Source: Promethearchaeota archaeon
GTDB lineage: Archaea > Asgardarchaeota > Lokiarchaeia > Sigynarchaeales > SOKP01
DNA length: 56,995 bases
Assembly: GCA_019057775.1 (NCBI GenBank)
Contig: JAHLWT010000013.1
Span: 1 to 56,995, forward strand
Direction of reading: 5' to 3'
Part shown: positions 27,086 through 36,917 of the stretch, piece after piece
Position numbering within the stretch: position 1 is the stretch's first letter
How the letters are laid out: each line of letters begins with the position of its first letter
Position numbers and translations under genes: made by a program
The notes under the pieces: generated by a model
Seen by the model: the letters and a program-made list of their open reading frames with translations, nothing else
Told to the model about the DNA's origin: nothing
The model's database searches: none

Positions 27086-28219
27086 ATGGCAAAAAAAGTA
27101 TTGATTACAGGTGGAGCTGGCTTCATTGGTTCGCATTTAGTAGATAAATTAATTAATGAAAGAGAGCATGATGTAACTGTTTTAGACTTATTAGAGAAAC
27201 AAGTGCATGGAAACATAGATAAACCACCAGATTATTTAAATAAAAAAGCTAAATTTCTAAAAGGCTCTGTAACAGACTATGAAAAGTTGGAAGAACTAGT
27301 AGGAGAAAATGATATAATTTTTCATTTGGCGGCCATGGTCGGTGTTGGTCAATCAATGTATCAAATTAAAAAATATATCGATAATAATATTTTAGGAGTA
27401 GCAAATTTACTTGACATATTAGCTAATAAGAATCATAATGTTGAAAAAGTTGTTATTGCCTCTTCTAATACCGTATATGGAGAAGGAAAATCTAAATGTG
27501 CGAACTGTGGAATATTTTTTCCAAAACTAAGATCACATCAACAATTAGAAATGAAGAATTGGGAAATAACTTGCCCTTCTTGTGGACAAAAAGGTGAATC
27601 AATATTAACTGATGAAATGACACCTTTTAATTCTAGTTCTGTATATGCTCTTTCTAAACAAGTTCAAGAAGAGATGGGTTTAATGATTGGAAGTACTTAT
27701 GGAATAAATACTACAATATTAAGGTTTTTTTTAGTTTATGGTTCAAGACAAGCTCTTTCAAATCCATATACAGGAGTATGCTCAATTTTTAGTTCTAGAT
27801 TATTACATGGAAAACCTCCAATTATTTTTGAAGATGGAAATCAATCGAGAGATTTCGTAAGTGTTGATGATGTTTGTCAAGCGCTTCTTCTATCAATTGA
27901 TAAAAAGGCCGCAGATGGAGAGATTTTTAATGTTGGAACTGGGTTACCAATTACAATAAAAGAAGTAGCAGAAATTATTACGGAAAAAATCAACCCAAGT
28001 CTTAAACCTATATATAACCAACAATTTAGAGTAGGGGATATTAGACATTGTGTTGCTGATATTTCTAAAATTAAAAAAAAATTAGGATTCAAACCTTCGA
28101 AAATATTTAAACAAGGAATTAATGAGGTAATTGATTGGATTAAACAACAAAAACCAAAAATTAGAGAACCATCACAAAAAGCAACTCAAGAATTAAAAGA
28201 AAGAGGCCTTTTAAAATAG
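27086..28219 (+). CDS. NAD-dependent nucleotide-sugar epimerase (extended SDR) with zinc-ribbon insert
   Basis: From ATG 27086 the protein has 377 residues. A longer frame from TTG 27038 adds 16 residues without homology before the Rossmann motif KVLITGGAGFIGSHLVD, so the ATG is preferred. It carries HLAAMVGVGQS, the active-site SSNTVYGEG and VYALSK (Tyr-Lys). Between them lies an insert with CANCG and, some 30 residues on, CPSCG: a zinc-ribbon also found in some UDP-glucose epimerase-like and dTDP-rhamnose 4-epimerase-like SDRs. It diverges from hddA and is followed after 33 bases by another SDR, so action on a heptose or hexose nucleotide is likely. Confidence 0.85.
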   Translation: MAKKVLITGGAGFIGSHLVDKLINEREHDVTVLDLLEKQVHGNIDKPPDYLNKKAKFLKGSVTDYEKLEELVGENDIIFHLAAMVGVGQSMYQIKKYIDNNILGVANLLDILANKNHNVEKVVIASSNTVYGEGKSKCANCGIFFPKLRSHQQLEMKNWEITCPSCGQKGESILTDEMTPFNSSSVYALSKQVQEEMGLMIGSTYGINTTILRFFLVYGSRQALSNPYTGVCSIFSSRLLHGKPPIIFEDGNQSRDFVSVDDVCQALLLSIDKKAADGEIFNVGTGLPITIKEVAEIITEKINPSLKPIYNQQFRVGDIRHCVADISKIKKKLGFKPSKIFKQGINEVIDWIKQQKPKIREPSQKATQELKERGLLK

Positions 28220-28252
28220 GAATTATTTACAAATAGAGGATTAACAGTTAAA

Positions 28253-29293
28253 ATGAATAAAATAATAATAACAGGAGCAAATGGATTTTTAGGATCTCAC
28301 TTAACAGATTTTTGTATTAATAAAGATTATGCTGTTTTTGCTCTAGATTTACCAAATCGTAAATGGAAAAATCTTACTCATTATACAAAAGGACAATTGG
28401 AGTTTTCTTCAGAGGAAAAACTAAGATCATTTGGAGAAAAAATTCAAATTCCTACATCTAATGAGAAATTAACAATTCTAGAATGTAATCTCAAAAATGC
28501 TCAATTATTAGAGAAAATAATTAAAGAAATAAAACCTAAATATCTTTTTCATTTTGGAGCACAACCATTAGTTATACCTTCTTGGGAAAACCCCGTAAAT
28601 ACAATAGAAACTAATGTTATCGGAACTATTAATATTTTTGAATCAATAAAAAAGAATAAACTCAACACAAGAGTTATTACTGCTTGTACAAGCGCGGAAT
28701 ATGGAACAACTACTTCACTTCAACGCCCATTAAAAGAAACAGATCCCCTACTAGCTATTCATCCTTATGGTATAAGTAAGATTGCGGCGGAACTCCTTGC
28801 TCGTCAATATTTTATAAATTTTAGTATAGAAATAATTAATCTAAGGTTTTTTAATCAAACAGGTCCTCGAAAAATTGGTGATGCCTGTGCTGATTTCATA
28901 AGTAAAATCGCAAAAATCGAACTTGGATTATCAAAACCAATAATAGAAGTAGGAAATTTGAATCCATTTAGAGATTTTACTGGAATAAAAGATTCGCTTA
29001 AAGCAATCTGGTTAGCAGCAACAAATGGAAGACTTGGAGAAACTTATAACATTTGCTCAGGTAGAAAAATACAAATTCGGCAATTTTTAAATATAGCTTT
29101 AAGTTTATCATCAAAAAAAATTAAAGTAATAGAAAACACACCCCACAAATTAAGAAAAACAGACGAGGATATAATACTCGGAGATAATTCAAAAATAAAA
29201 AAGGAATTAGGATGGGATGTTAAAATTCCTATCGAAGACACAATGAAAGAAATGTATGATTATTGGTTAAATTATTATAAGACAAATGTTTAA
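28253..29293 (+). CDS. GDP-mannose 4,6-dehydratase-like SDR
   Basis: The 346-residue SDR starts IIITGANGFLGSHLTDF and has FHFGAQPLVIPSWENPV, the active-site TACTSAEYG, PYGISKIAAELLARQY (Tyr-Lys), LRFFNQTGPRK and NPFRDFTGIKD. The pattern is that of GDP-mannose 4,6-dehydratase and the related GDP-4-keto-6-deoxymannose reductase (Rmd). Next to HddA, GmhA and GmhB, a GDP-manno-heptose 4,6-dehydratase as in 6-deoxyheptose pathways is an attractive alternative, but that is inference. It converges on ileS across 46 bases. Confidence 0.85.
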   Translation: MNKIIITGANGFLGSHLTDFCINKDYAVFALDLPNRKWKNLTHYTKGQLEFSSEEKLRSFGEKIQIPTSNEKLTILECNLKNAQLLEKIIKEIKPKYLFHFGAQPLVIPSWENPVNTIETNVIGTINIFESIKKNKLNTRVITACTSAEYGTTTSLQRPLKETDPLLAIHPYGISKIAAELLARQYFINFSIEIINLRFFNQTGPRKIGDACADFISKIAKIELGLSKPIIEVGNLNPFRDFTGIKDSLKAIWLAATNGRLGETYNICSGRKIQIRQFLNIALSLSSKKIKVIENTPHKLRKTDEDIILGDNSKIKKELGWDVKIPIEDTMKEMYDYWLNYYKTNV

Positions 29294-29339
29294 CAATAAA
29301 ATAATCTAATTTTAAAAAAACCAGAATATAAGAAAAAAG

Positions 29340-32300
29340 TTAAAAATTTTTCGTAAAAGTAAATAGAATCGGTTTAATCGCAGATAAATTTAATTCTGAT
29401 TTACAATGAGGACAAGTTACATTTGCGTGTTTTTTTAATTTTGAAATAACATTATCCTTCAAAGCCGCTGAACAATCTCTATTTGGACAAATATTTAATT
29501 CCCCCTTTACTAGATTTTTATCTTCAGATAAGTCTCCCAAAAGGATATCAAGGTTTTCTACACTTACTTTATCTGATATTAAATCGTGATATTTCTCAAT
29601 ATAGTCTTTTAAATATTTTGTATTAGTTCCAATTTTTAATTTGATTTTCTCCCCTACTTTAAACCCATTCTTTTTACGAGTAAATTGAATATTTCTAATT
29701 AAATCATTAATAACACGTTCAGCTAAAAGGTTATCATCAAGACTAATATCCAAATATATGTTACAATATTTTGATTCAGCTTTTATTAACTGTTCATTTG
29801 CTTCAATAGACTTTCTGATTTCTAGTTCTTTAACATTCCCCACTTTTTTTATTATCTCTGGAAAAATAATTTTCGGCATTCCTTCTTTTGGTTCAAGAAT
29901 AATTTTTTTATTTGGCCATCGTAACCTGATTTTGTTTTCTTCCTTTAGTGCTCTAATTATTTCAATTAAATCTCTAGTAAAATGCATTTGATCTTCCAAT
30001 TTAACGTCTATTTTATTTTCATCAAATATAGGCCAGTTTTGTAAATGGATACTTTCAGTTTCATCTAACCCAAGAGATTTAACATAAGGTTTGAACATTT
30101 TGAGAAATAATTCTTCGCTGATCATTGGATTAATTGGTGCTAACATCAAAAGAACATTTAGTAATGTCTTATAGAGCACTAACATTATTTGAAATTTATT
30201 TGGGTCTTCAGAATAGATATCCAATTTTTCCCGGTTTAACATAATATACCATCTACTAATGTCATTAACTATTAGATCTCTTAGTTCTCCAGGAATCCAT
30301 GGTAATTTATAATCATCTGCTAATTCAGTTACTTTTTTAATTGTAGAATGAGTTCTGGATATAATCCATTTATCTAATTTACTTAGAGAGATCTCATCGA
30401 ATTCTACTAATCCTGGATCAAATTTTGCTAAATTGTATTTTTCATTGGCATACACGTAACAATTCCAGATTGTATTTATGATCTTATACGTATCTGCGTA
30501 TTCTTTTGCATTAAAATTAAAGTCCCTGCCAGGTTGAGTTACTCCTATAGAATAAAAACGGAATGTTTCAATTCCCTTAATATTTGAATAAGATTTCTTC
30601 CGTTTAAGCTCATCCAAGGTTCCATCAATTAGATCTTCGGGAAGAATTTGATTTCCTTTTGATTTACTCATTTTTAATTTATTTCTTAAAGTCCACCCAT
30701 GCATATAACAAGCATTATAGTTCTTACGTTTTGTTGACACCATAGCGCTACTTAACAGACTGTTAAACCACCCTCTTATTTGATCCTTACCTTCAAGGAT
30801 AAAATCTACTGGAGTCCATGAATCAAAATGACTCTCTCCATCATAGATTTCTTGCGCTGCCCATACAACTGAGCCTGAATCTAACCATACATCTAAAATA
30901 TCAGGAATCCTCTTTTTTGTTCCTTTATCACATTTCTTACAAGCCCAACTTACTTTATCAATCCATGGTCGATGTAAATCTTCAGGGCTCTCTCCGGCAT
31001 ATTCTTCCAATTCTTTTCTTGAGCCAATTACTATAATATCTCCACAATTCTCATTATCACATATCCATACACTTAATGGAATGCCCCAATAACGTTGTCG
31101 TGAGATACACCAGTCTTTTAGTGTACTTAGCCAACTTTTAAACCAACGTTCTCCAGCCCATTCCGGTACCCAATATATCTCTTTATTTTTTTCTAATAAT
31201 TCGGGGATAAGACTTTCAGTTTTAAAAAACCATTGATTTGTTGCAAGATATACTAATTTTGAATCACAACGCCAACAGTGTGCATATTCATGTTCAATTT
31301 CGTTTGTCAATATTAATGTTCCTTTTTCTTTTAATAAATCTAAGATTTCTTCATTCGCATCAAAAACAAATTTTCCTTCAAATTTACCTGCTTCATTTGT
31401 GTAAATTCCTCTAATATCGACTGGAGTAAAAACAGGGATATTATTAGCAACACCCACTTCAAAATCTTCTGGACCATGTCCAGGAGCAGAATGCACTAAT
31501 CCTACACCTTCCGAAGCTGATACATATTCCTCAGATAAAATGATGGTGTGAACTTTATTGCTCTTTTTCCCTAATTCTTTTTGAAAAGGGACTTCCTCTA
31601 TCAATGGATGAATATATCTCATCCCTTCTAATTCTTCTCCAAGATAATCTTCTACGATTTTATATTTGTATCCTAACTCTCCTGATATAAGATGAACAAT
31701 CGAATTCTTAGATAATATCCAAAATTCATTCAAATCTTCAATTTTTACTTTAGCATATTCGGCTATAGGATTTGCCATGAGAGCCTCATTTGCAACTAGG
31801 GTCCATGGCGTAGTTGTCCATATTATAAAGTACGTATCTTCCATATCAACTGATTTTATTTTTAAAAACAGACTTGTATCAATTATGTTCTTATAATCAT
31901 GTTCATGTTTAGCAAGCGCTGTGGCACATCTCGGACAGCAATTTAAAGGTCTGTAAAATCGATATAATAAATCATTTTCCCATGCTTTTTTTAATGTCCA
32001 CCAAACTCCTTCAAGATAAGAATTATATAATGTGACATAAGGATGTTCCCAATCCCAGAAATAACATCCTAACCGTTTAAACTGTTCATTCATTATTTTT
32101 AAATTCTTTAAGGCATACTCTCGGCAGTTTTTTATGAATTTATCTACTCCATATTCTTGGATCTCTTGTTTGTTTTTGATTCCCAATTCTTTTTCCATTT
32201 GAACCTCGATTGGTAATCCATGGGTGTCATAACCAGGAGTATCTGTAGCTTTGAAACCTCGCATTCTTTTGTATTTTATTACAAAATCTTTTAAAATTTT

Positions 32301-32480
32301 ATTCCAAGCAGTTCCAAGATGAATCAGTCCTGTGGTGTAGGGGGGTCCATCTATAAAACGCCAGGTTTCTTTGTCTTCCTCTTTTTTTCGTATTAAGGAG
32401 TATATATTTTCTTCTTTCCAAAATTGGAGTATTGTTTCTTCTAATTCCTTTAAATTCAATTTTTTATCTAAAACTTCCAC
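29340..32480 (-). CDS. ileS: Isoleucyl-tRNA synthetase
   Basis: The 1046-residue class Ia synthetase charges tRNA-Ile. It has GPPYTTGLIHLGTAWNKI (HIGH-type motif), TPGYDTHGLPIE, the editing-domain TTTPWTL, WCISRQRYWGIP, DVWLDSGSVVWA and KMSKSKGNQI near residue 605. CPRC and CDNENCGD..CKKC pairs mark internal zinc sites, and the extreme C-terminus adds another possible ribbon (CPNRDC and CPHC). GTG 32480 is preferred over GTG 32489 because a perfect archaeal Shine-Dalgarno GGTGATC precedes it, and the upstream GTG lies inside that motif. It is a housekeeping gene embedded in the glycan island. Confidence 0.96.
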   Translation of the reverse strand: MEVLDKKLNLKELEETILQFWKEENIYSLIRKKEEDKETWRFIDGPPYTTGLIHLGTAWNKILKDFVIKYKRMRGFKATDTPGYDTHGLPIEVQMEKELGIKNKQEIQEYGVDKFIKNCREYALKNLKIMNEQFKRLGCYFWDWEHPYVTLYNSYLEGVWWTLKKAWENDLLYRFYRPLNCCPRCATALAKHEHDYKNIIDTSLFLKIKSVDMEDTYFIIWTTTPWTLVANEALMANPIAEYAKVKIEDLNEFWILSKNSIVHLISGELGYKYKIVEDYLGEELEGMRYIHPLIEEVPFQKELGKKSNKVHTIILSEEYVSASEGVGLVHSAPGHGPEDFEVGVANNIPVFTPVDIRGIYTNEAGKFEGKFVFDANEEILDLLKEKGTLILTNEIEHEYAHCWRCDSKLVYLATNQWFFKTESLIPELLEKNKEIYWVPEWAGERWFKSWLSTLKDWCISRQRYWGIPLSVWICDNENCGDIIVIGSRKELEEYAGESPEDLHRPWIDKVSWACKKCDKGTKKRIPDILDVWLDSGSVVWAAQEIYDGESHFDSWTPVDFILEGKDQIRGWFNSLLSSAMVSTKRKNYNACYMHGWTLRNKLKMSKSKGNQILPEDLIDGTLDELKRKKSYSNIKGIETFRFYSIGVTQPGRDFNFNAKEYADTYKIINTIWNCYVYANEKYNLAKFDPGLVEFDEISLSKLDKWIISRTHSTIKKVTELADDYKLPWIPGELRDLIVNDISRWYIMLNREKLDIYSEDPNKFQIMLVLYKTLLNVLLMLAPINPMISEELFLKMFKPYVKSLGLDETESIHLQNWPIFDENKIDVKLEDQMHFTRDLIEIIRALKEENKIRLRWPNKKIILEPKEGMPKIIFPEIIKKVGNVKELEIRKSIEANEQLIKAESKYCNIYLDISLDDNLLAERVINDLIRNIQFTRKKNGFKVGEKIKLKIGTNTKYLKDYIEKYHDLISDKVSVENLDILLGDLSEDKNLVKGELNICPNRDCSAALKDNVISKLKKHANVTCPHCKSELNLSAIKPILFTFTKNF

Positions 32481-32483
32481 GAA

Positions 32484-32490
32484 GATCACC
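32484..32490 (-). promoter_or_regulatory. Archaeal Shine-Dalgarno site for ileS
   Basis: On the minus strand GGTGATC is followed by TTC and then the GTG at 32480. GGTGATC is complementary to the conserved 3' end of archaeal 16S rRNA. Most other genes in the window lack such a clear site, so it stands out and decides the ileS start. Confidence 0.65.
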
Positions 32491-32649
32491 TTGTCGAAAA
32501 TATGAATGTTTAATATAAAGAGTTCAAATTAAAAAATTTAATGAATACTCTTAAAAAACTATATAAATGAGTTATTAACTTTGAATAAATTTAAAAAACA
32601 AAAAAAATCAAGACATTCATCTTATCAAAAGTATCAATTATTTATGTTT

Positions 32650-34332
32650 TTATCTAAGACAGAAGCCACATTTACCAAATGATTTAATGGTCTGATCCCA
32701 ACAATGAGAATGATATGCTCTATTACAATGCGGGCATTCTGCGTGACAATACTCATCACCAGCTATTTTTTTTGTGCAGCTTGGACATTCGATTTTATGA
32801 CAGATCACACAAGAAACAACAGATACTTCAAAAATCTTCTTGGAAATTAGATTAAATAAATCAATTAAATAACTAAAAGGTGTCCATTCATTAAAAAAAT
32901 CTTCAAATGATGCATGTAGATCCTTTTTAATTTTCTCGTGAACTTCAAGTTCAAATTCGTTAACAACTTTTACTTCAGGCCTTTTCATTGGGTAATCAAT
33001 CGGTAAATCAATTTGAAAATCGAAAGTTAAGTCTTCAGTCTTCATTTTACCTTTCATTTCTACATTTAGAATTGATGTGGTGTGATCAAATTTTATGTTT
33101 TTATAATGATCTTTTAGAAGATCAATTTCAAAATTAATCCTTGAGTTTTTATCAACAAGCCAAGATATTTCTCTCACTACCTCGACAGGTTCTGATTCTT
33201 TTTCTACCCAATTCTTATAAGAATTTAAATCAGTAATAGGTATATTAACAATCTGTTCTAACTCCGGGGATAAATTAATATTGGGAGGAGCTGGATACGG
33301 TTCTAAATCGATTTTCATAGAATATTCTTTAAATCCATAAGTCAATAAATGTACATTTAAGGTTGTTAAACTATCAGCATCCTTTTCACTTTGATATTCC
33401 CCTGATACTTTTTTAGATTGAATCTCGATATCTTTTATAAAAAATAATTTCTTCTCCACTTCATGCAAAATATCCACAATATGAAGAGGTTTTTTGGGAT
33501 TCCAATTCTTCAATGAATCTAAAGATTTATAGGGATCCCCCAGTATATTTTTAACCTCATCTGGATAATTAATAACTGGTCTCTTCGGATATTCTGTGAA
33601 ATCTATAGCTATAATAAACGTTTTAGCAAGAGTTATAGTGATATAGATATTTAGATCTGCATGTTTAGGACCTCGTTGATCATACGCATATTCTTGTTGA
33701 ACTAACCCTAATTCAGTATTAATTTCTATGCTTATATGTTCACCATCATCATAAAACATATCTTGAACAGGCAATTTAGATGAATCGTTGAATATTTCTG
33801 TAGGGTTATTATTTGCATCAGTAAAAGAGTTTACATTTGGTTCTTCATTATAATATAAATTATCATTAGGATCTGAAGGCGCGGCAAACTTTTCAACTTC
33901 AAAGTCAGTAGGATAAGCATTTAGATCGGGAGTAATATATTCCTCAGTTTCAGATGTTTCTTTTGGCATTTGCTCTGGTTTAATGGGGATTAGTTGATCT
34001 TCTGACATTTTTTTAGAAACACCTAAAGCTTCTTCTATTTTAGCTTTTAACTCTCGGAGAATACGCGCAACAGAAGAATTTGAAGCCCAATCTTGGATAC
34101 TTTTTAGTTGTATTGTTCCTAATACTCTTTTTATTTCTTCAAGATAAATCAATTGAGGCGGTAAATTCGGGAAATTATCATCAAACTTGATTTCTAACTC
34201 AAATTTTTTTTCTTCACTCTCATAGACATACCCATATAGATGAGTTATGTTTCCCGAGACCATCCAGAAGGAAAATTCTTTAGCTATTTGCTGAGCCTCT
34301 TTTAAAATTCTCTGTTTATCCATAAAAAACAC
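32650..34332 (-). CDS. Tandem UBC/RWD-like folds with C-terminal RING-like zinc finger
   Basis: This 560-residue protein appears to hold four repeats of a UBC/RWD-type fold, near residues 1-100, 205-300, 300-400 and 405-500. Each has a strand-rich part leading to a proline motif: FPNLPPQLIYL, YPKRPVINYP, YPAPPNINLS and YPMKRPEVKV, followed by a helical end often with an NW or EW step. No cysteine occurs before about residue 506, so none of the folds can be an active E2. The end has paired cysteines (CVIC, CPSC, CPHC) and YHSHCWDQTI..GKCGFC, a RING-like or prokaryotic-RING finger. An E3-like or UEV-like role in an Asgard ubiquitin system is plausible. An Asn/Asp-rich linker spans about 105-200. 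Confidence 0.75.
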   Translation of the reverse strand: MFFMDKQRILKEAQQIAKEFSFWMVSGNITHLYGYVYESEEKKFELEIKFDDNFPNLPPQLIYLEEIKRVLGTIQLKSIQDWASNSSVARILRELKAKIEEALGVSKKMSEDQLIPIKPEQMPKETSETEEYITPDLNAYPTDFEVEKFAAPSDPNDNLYYNEEPNVNSFTDANNNPTEIFNDSSKLPVQDMFYDDGEHISIEINTELGLVQQEYAYDQRGPKHADLNIYITITLAKTFIIAIDFTEYPKRPVINYPDEVKNILGDPYKSLDSLKNWNPKKPLHIVDILHEVEKKLFFIKDIEIQSKKVSGEYQSEKDADSLTTLNVHLLTYGFKEYSMKIDLEPYPAPPNINLSPELEQIVNIPITDLNSYKNWVEKESEPVEVVREISWLVDKNSRINFEIDLLKDHYKNIKFDHTTSILNVEMKGKMKTEDLTFDFQIDLPIDYPMKRPEVKVVNEFELEVHEKIKKDLHASFEDFFNEWTPFSYLIDLFNLISKKIFEVSVVSCVICHKIECPSCTKKIAGDEYCHAECPHCNRAYHSHCWDQTIKSFGKCGFCLR

Positions 34333-34465
34333 TGATACAAATTTCTATACTTATTTCTTAAATAGAAACATATTCTATATTCTTAAAAATATTTACATAA
34401 CTTCTAAAAACTAAAATAAATACGGTTTTTTCAATATTTCTATAAAAAAATAGATTTTAGATTAT

Positions 34466-36751
34466 TTATATAACCCAATAATATGGTGTTTCTTCTCCAC
34501 TCGCTCCACGGGCAGAAAAAATTCGATTTAAATATTCTAATTCATAATAAGATTCGATTTCCTCATTACTCAGTTGATCAAAAAATTGCCAACTAAAAGG
34601 TAAATAAAATTCTTTTGGAAGTATTAGTATCACATTAGTGAGAAAAAATAATTTTATATTCTTCAAATTATTACTTCCAGAAATATTATGTAGAGCAGGG
34701 TGAACTAATTGATATTCAACTGCTTTAAAGAAATGAATTGACATTAAGGCTAAATTTTCATTTTCATCTTCGAATGGATAGTCGTAGTACACAAAAATAG
34801 CTTCCCATCCAAATTCAGAGATTATAACTTGTTTGTTATCTGTATAATTCGCGAACCATTTTACCGAAGATACTTCCCTATCTTTCAAACTAAATGTATT
34901 TGTTGTTTCTGAAATTTGGATGAAAGATATAATTAATGAAAAGACCATTATGAATATGATAAGCATTTTATATTTAACATTTTGAATCGAATTCGTCCTT
35001 ATTAATTTATATAGGTAGGATACAAATCCAATTGTAATAGCTATAGAAGATAAATATAGTATTCTTGAATAGAAAGCGGATACTACGAATAATGCGTCAA
35101 ATATAAAAACTACTAATAAGATGAGGCTTAAGGCTAGCAACCAAAACCATAGTGGCTTTCCTCGAGGTTTATATTGAAATACTACTAATCCCCAATAAGC
35201 AAAAACACTTAAAATCAAAATATCGAGCATATTAAAAATGCTTAATGGCTCTAAATTGAAAATTAATATGTTTCCAATGGAGAAGAAAAGGGTTGGAAAG
35301 ATAATTAAAGTGAAAATTAAGGGAAATAAATATTTATCTTCTATTTTCTTATAAATATGATGTTTTTTTCCTACAATTATCAATTTATACCGACCTTTAG
35401 TAAATTCCATTGATTTACGATAATGTTTTATAAGGATTATTTCAAAACCAGCAAAAGCTATTATTCCAAACATAAGATAATACCAAGGTAATACGTAGAA
35501 TGGTAATAATTGTCGGATATGTCCTGTACTAATATTAAAATAATAAAAAACAGAAAATATACATAGAAATATACCTAAAAGCAAAATATCAAAACCTCTT
35601 CTATAGTTAGTTATAAAATAGATCAAGTATATCCATAAATAAGAAATTATTAAGACCATAGTTATCAATGAATGAGTAAGAAGAGAGGTTATGAAAAGCA
35701 TGGTTAAAAAAAAATATGAAAACAACATATTTGACATTAGATCTTCCCTTTTCGGTAATTTTTCCTTTGTAAATGTTTGGAGCCTAACATAAAGAACAAA
35801 AAATATCATTAATCCCAGAATCAATGCAATAGCTGATGACCAGAATTGGATCATCATATAAGAAAAACCTAAAGAGGAGAAAACTAAAAGAAAGACTCCA
35901 AAAATAGCTAAATTTTTATTTTTAAATATCCTCATTAGAAGATTGTATACTATTAATGAGGACAATGGATAAGTAAAAAAAACAAAATATTTGGGAATTA
36001 AAATTATATCTAAACCTGAAAAAAAATGAAATACGGCGCCGTAAATATGTAATCCTAAAGCTCCATAATATTCATTAATTGGGATTGTGCGAACTTGTGT
36101 TATATATTTGATAATCGAAATATGGAGCCAAGGATCTGTCCCTGCGAAAAATTGTGTATTAACAACACTTAATATGCATATTAATATGATGAAAGCGATT
36201 AATAAAATCCCGTTAAGAGATATATACTTCTTATTATAACTGAAGATTGAAATTTTTCTTTTAGTTTTTTGTACGAAATTAGCAGAGCTTGATTTTTTAA
36301 GAAAAAAGACAGTTCCTTGATGATTACTATAAAAACTTGTAATTACCAAGATTATAATGAAGGTAATTGTTAATACAAAGAAAAAATATTCAAATGAAAT
36401 AGACGAATTTAAGGTATTCCCTATAAAACCAATTAATATATAGAATGATAGATTGCAAACGATAGTCATGGAAATCTTTTCACGGAATTTAAATGATCTA
36501 TCATTAAGTAAATAAAAAAAAATTGGATAAGTAGGTAAGAATAATAATATAAAAATTGCACTTAATCCTATTAAAACTTGAAATAGAAGAGGAAGAAGAC
36601 TATTTCCAGAACTTAAAAGTAGACTTTCAATATTAGTCAATTTTAAGTAGAGAAATAAGAGAAATAAAAACGGCATTAAAAAAGTAATCAAGTGTAATCT
36701 GGATTTTATCAAAGTCACCGATTTTTTCAAATAAAAGTAGAAGTTATGCAT
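34466..36751 (-). CDS. GT-C type multi-pass membrane glycosyltransferase (STT3/PMT-like)
   Basis: The 761-residue protein has more than a dozen hydrophobic segments and a C-terminal soluble part of about 150 residues. FFAGTDPWLHISIIKYI near residue 205 matches the DPW-type acidic loop of GT-C enzymes that use lipid-linked sugars, and YYGALGLHIYGAVFHFF follows, as in archaeal oligosaccharyltransferase-like proteins. No clear WWDYG catalytic motif of AglB is visible, although SEFGWEAIFVYYDYPF occupies a similar place. It is thus probably a lipid-linked sugar transferase of the cell envelope. A second GT-C protein lies at 52966-55479. Confidence 0.7.
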   Translation of the reverse strand: MHNFYFYLKKSVTLIKSRLHLITFLMPFLFLLFLYLKLTNIESLLLSSGNSLLPLLFQVLIGLSAIFILLFLPTYPIFFYLLNDRSFKFREKISMTIVCNLSFYILIGFIGNTLNSSISFEYFFFVLTITFIIILVITSFYSNHQGTVFFLKKSSSANFVQKTKRKISIFSYNKKYISLNGILLIAFIILICILSVVNTQFFAGTDPWLHISIIKYITQVRTIPINEYYGALGLHIYGAVFHFFSGLDIILIPKYFVFFTYPLSSLIVYNLLMRIFKNKNLAIFGVFLLVFSSLGFSYMMIQFWSSAIALILGLMIFFVLYVRLQTFTKEKLPKREDLMSNMLFSYFFLTMLFITSLLTHSLITMVLIISYLWIYLIYFITNYRRGFDILLLGIFLCIFSVFYYFNISTGHIRQLLPFYVLPWYYLMFGIIAFAGFEIILIKHYRKSMEFTKGRYKLIIVGKKHHIYKKIEDKYLFPLIFTLIIFPTLFFSIGNILIFNLEPLSIFNMLDILILSVFAYWGLVVFQYKPRGKPLWFWLLALSLILLVVFIFDALFVVSAFYSRILYLSSIAITIGFVSYLYKLIRTNSIQNVKYKMLIIFIMVFSLIISFIQISETTNTFSLKDREVSSVKWFANYTDNKQVIISEFGWEAIFVYYDYPFEDENENLALMSIHFFKAVEYQLVHPALHNISGSNNLKNIKLFFLTNVILILPKEFYLPFSWQFFDQLSNEEIESYYELEYLNRIFSARGASGEETPYYWVI

Positions 36752-36917
36752 ACTTCTTTATTTATTGCATTGTTTGAATATAAAATAATTATATCTGTCT
36801 CAATTATAAAAAATGTTACATTATATTAAATTATTATAAAATTTTTAATAAAACAAGTAATATTAAAGAATTAATATTTATTTCATGCTTTTTTGAAAAA
36901 GTTGGGAATATTTAGTT

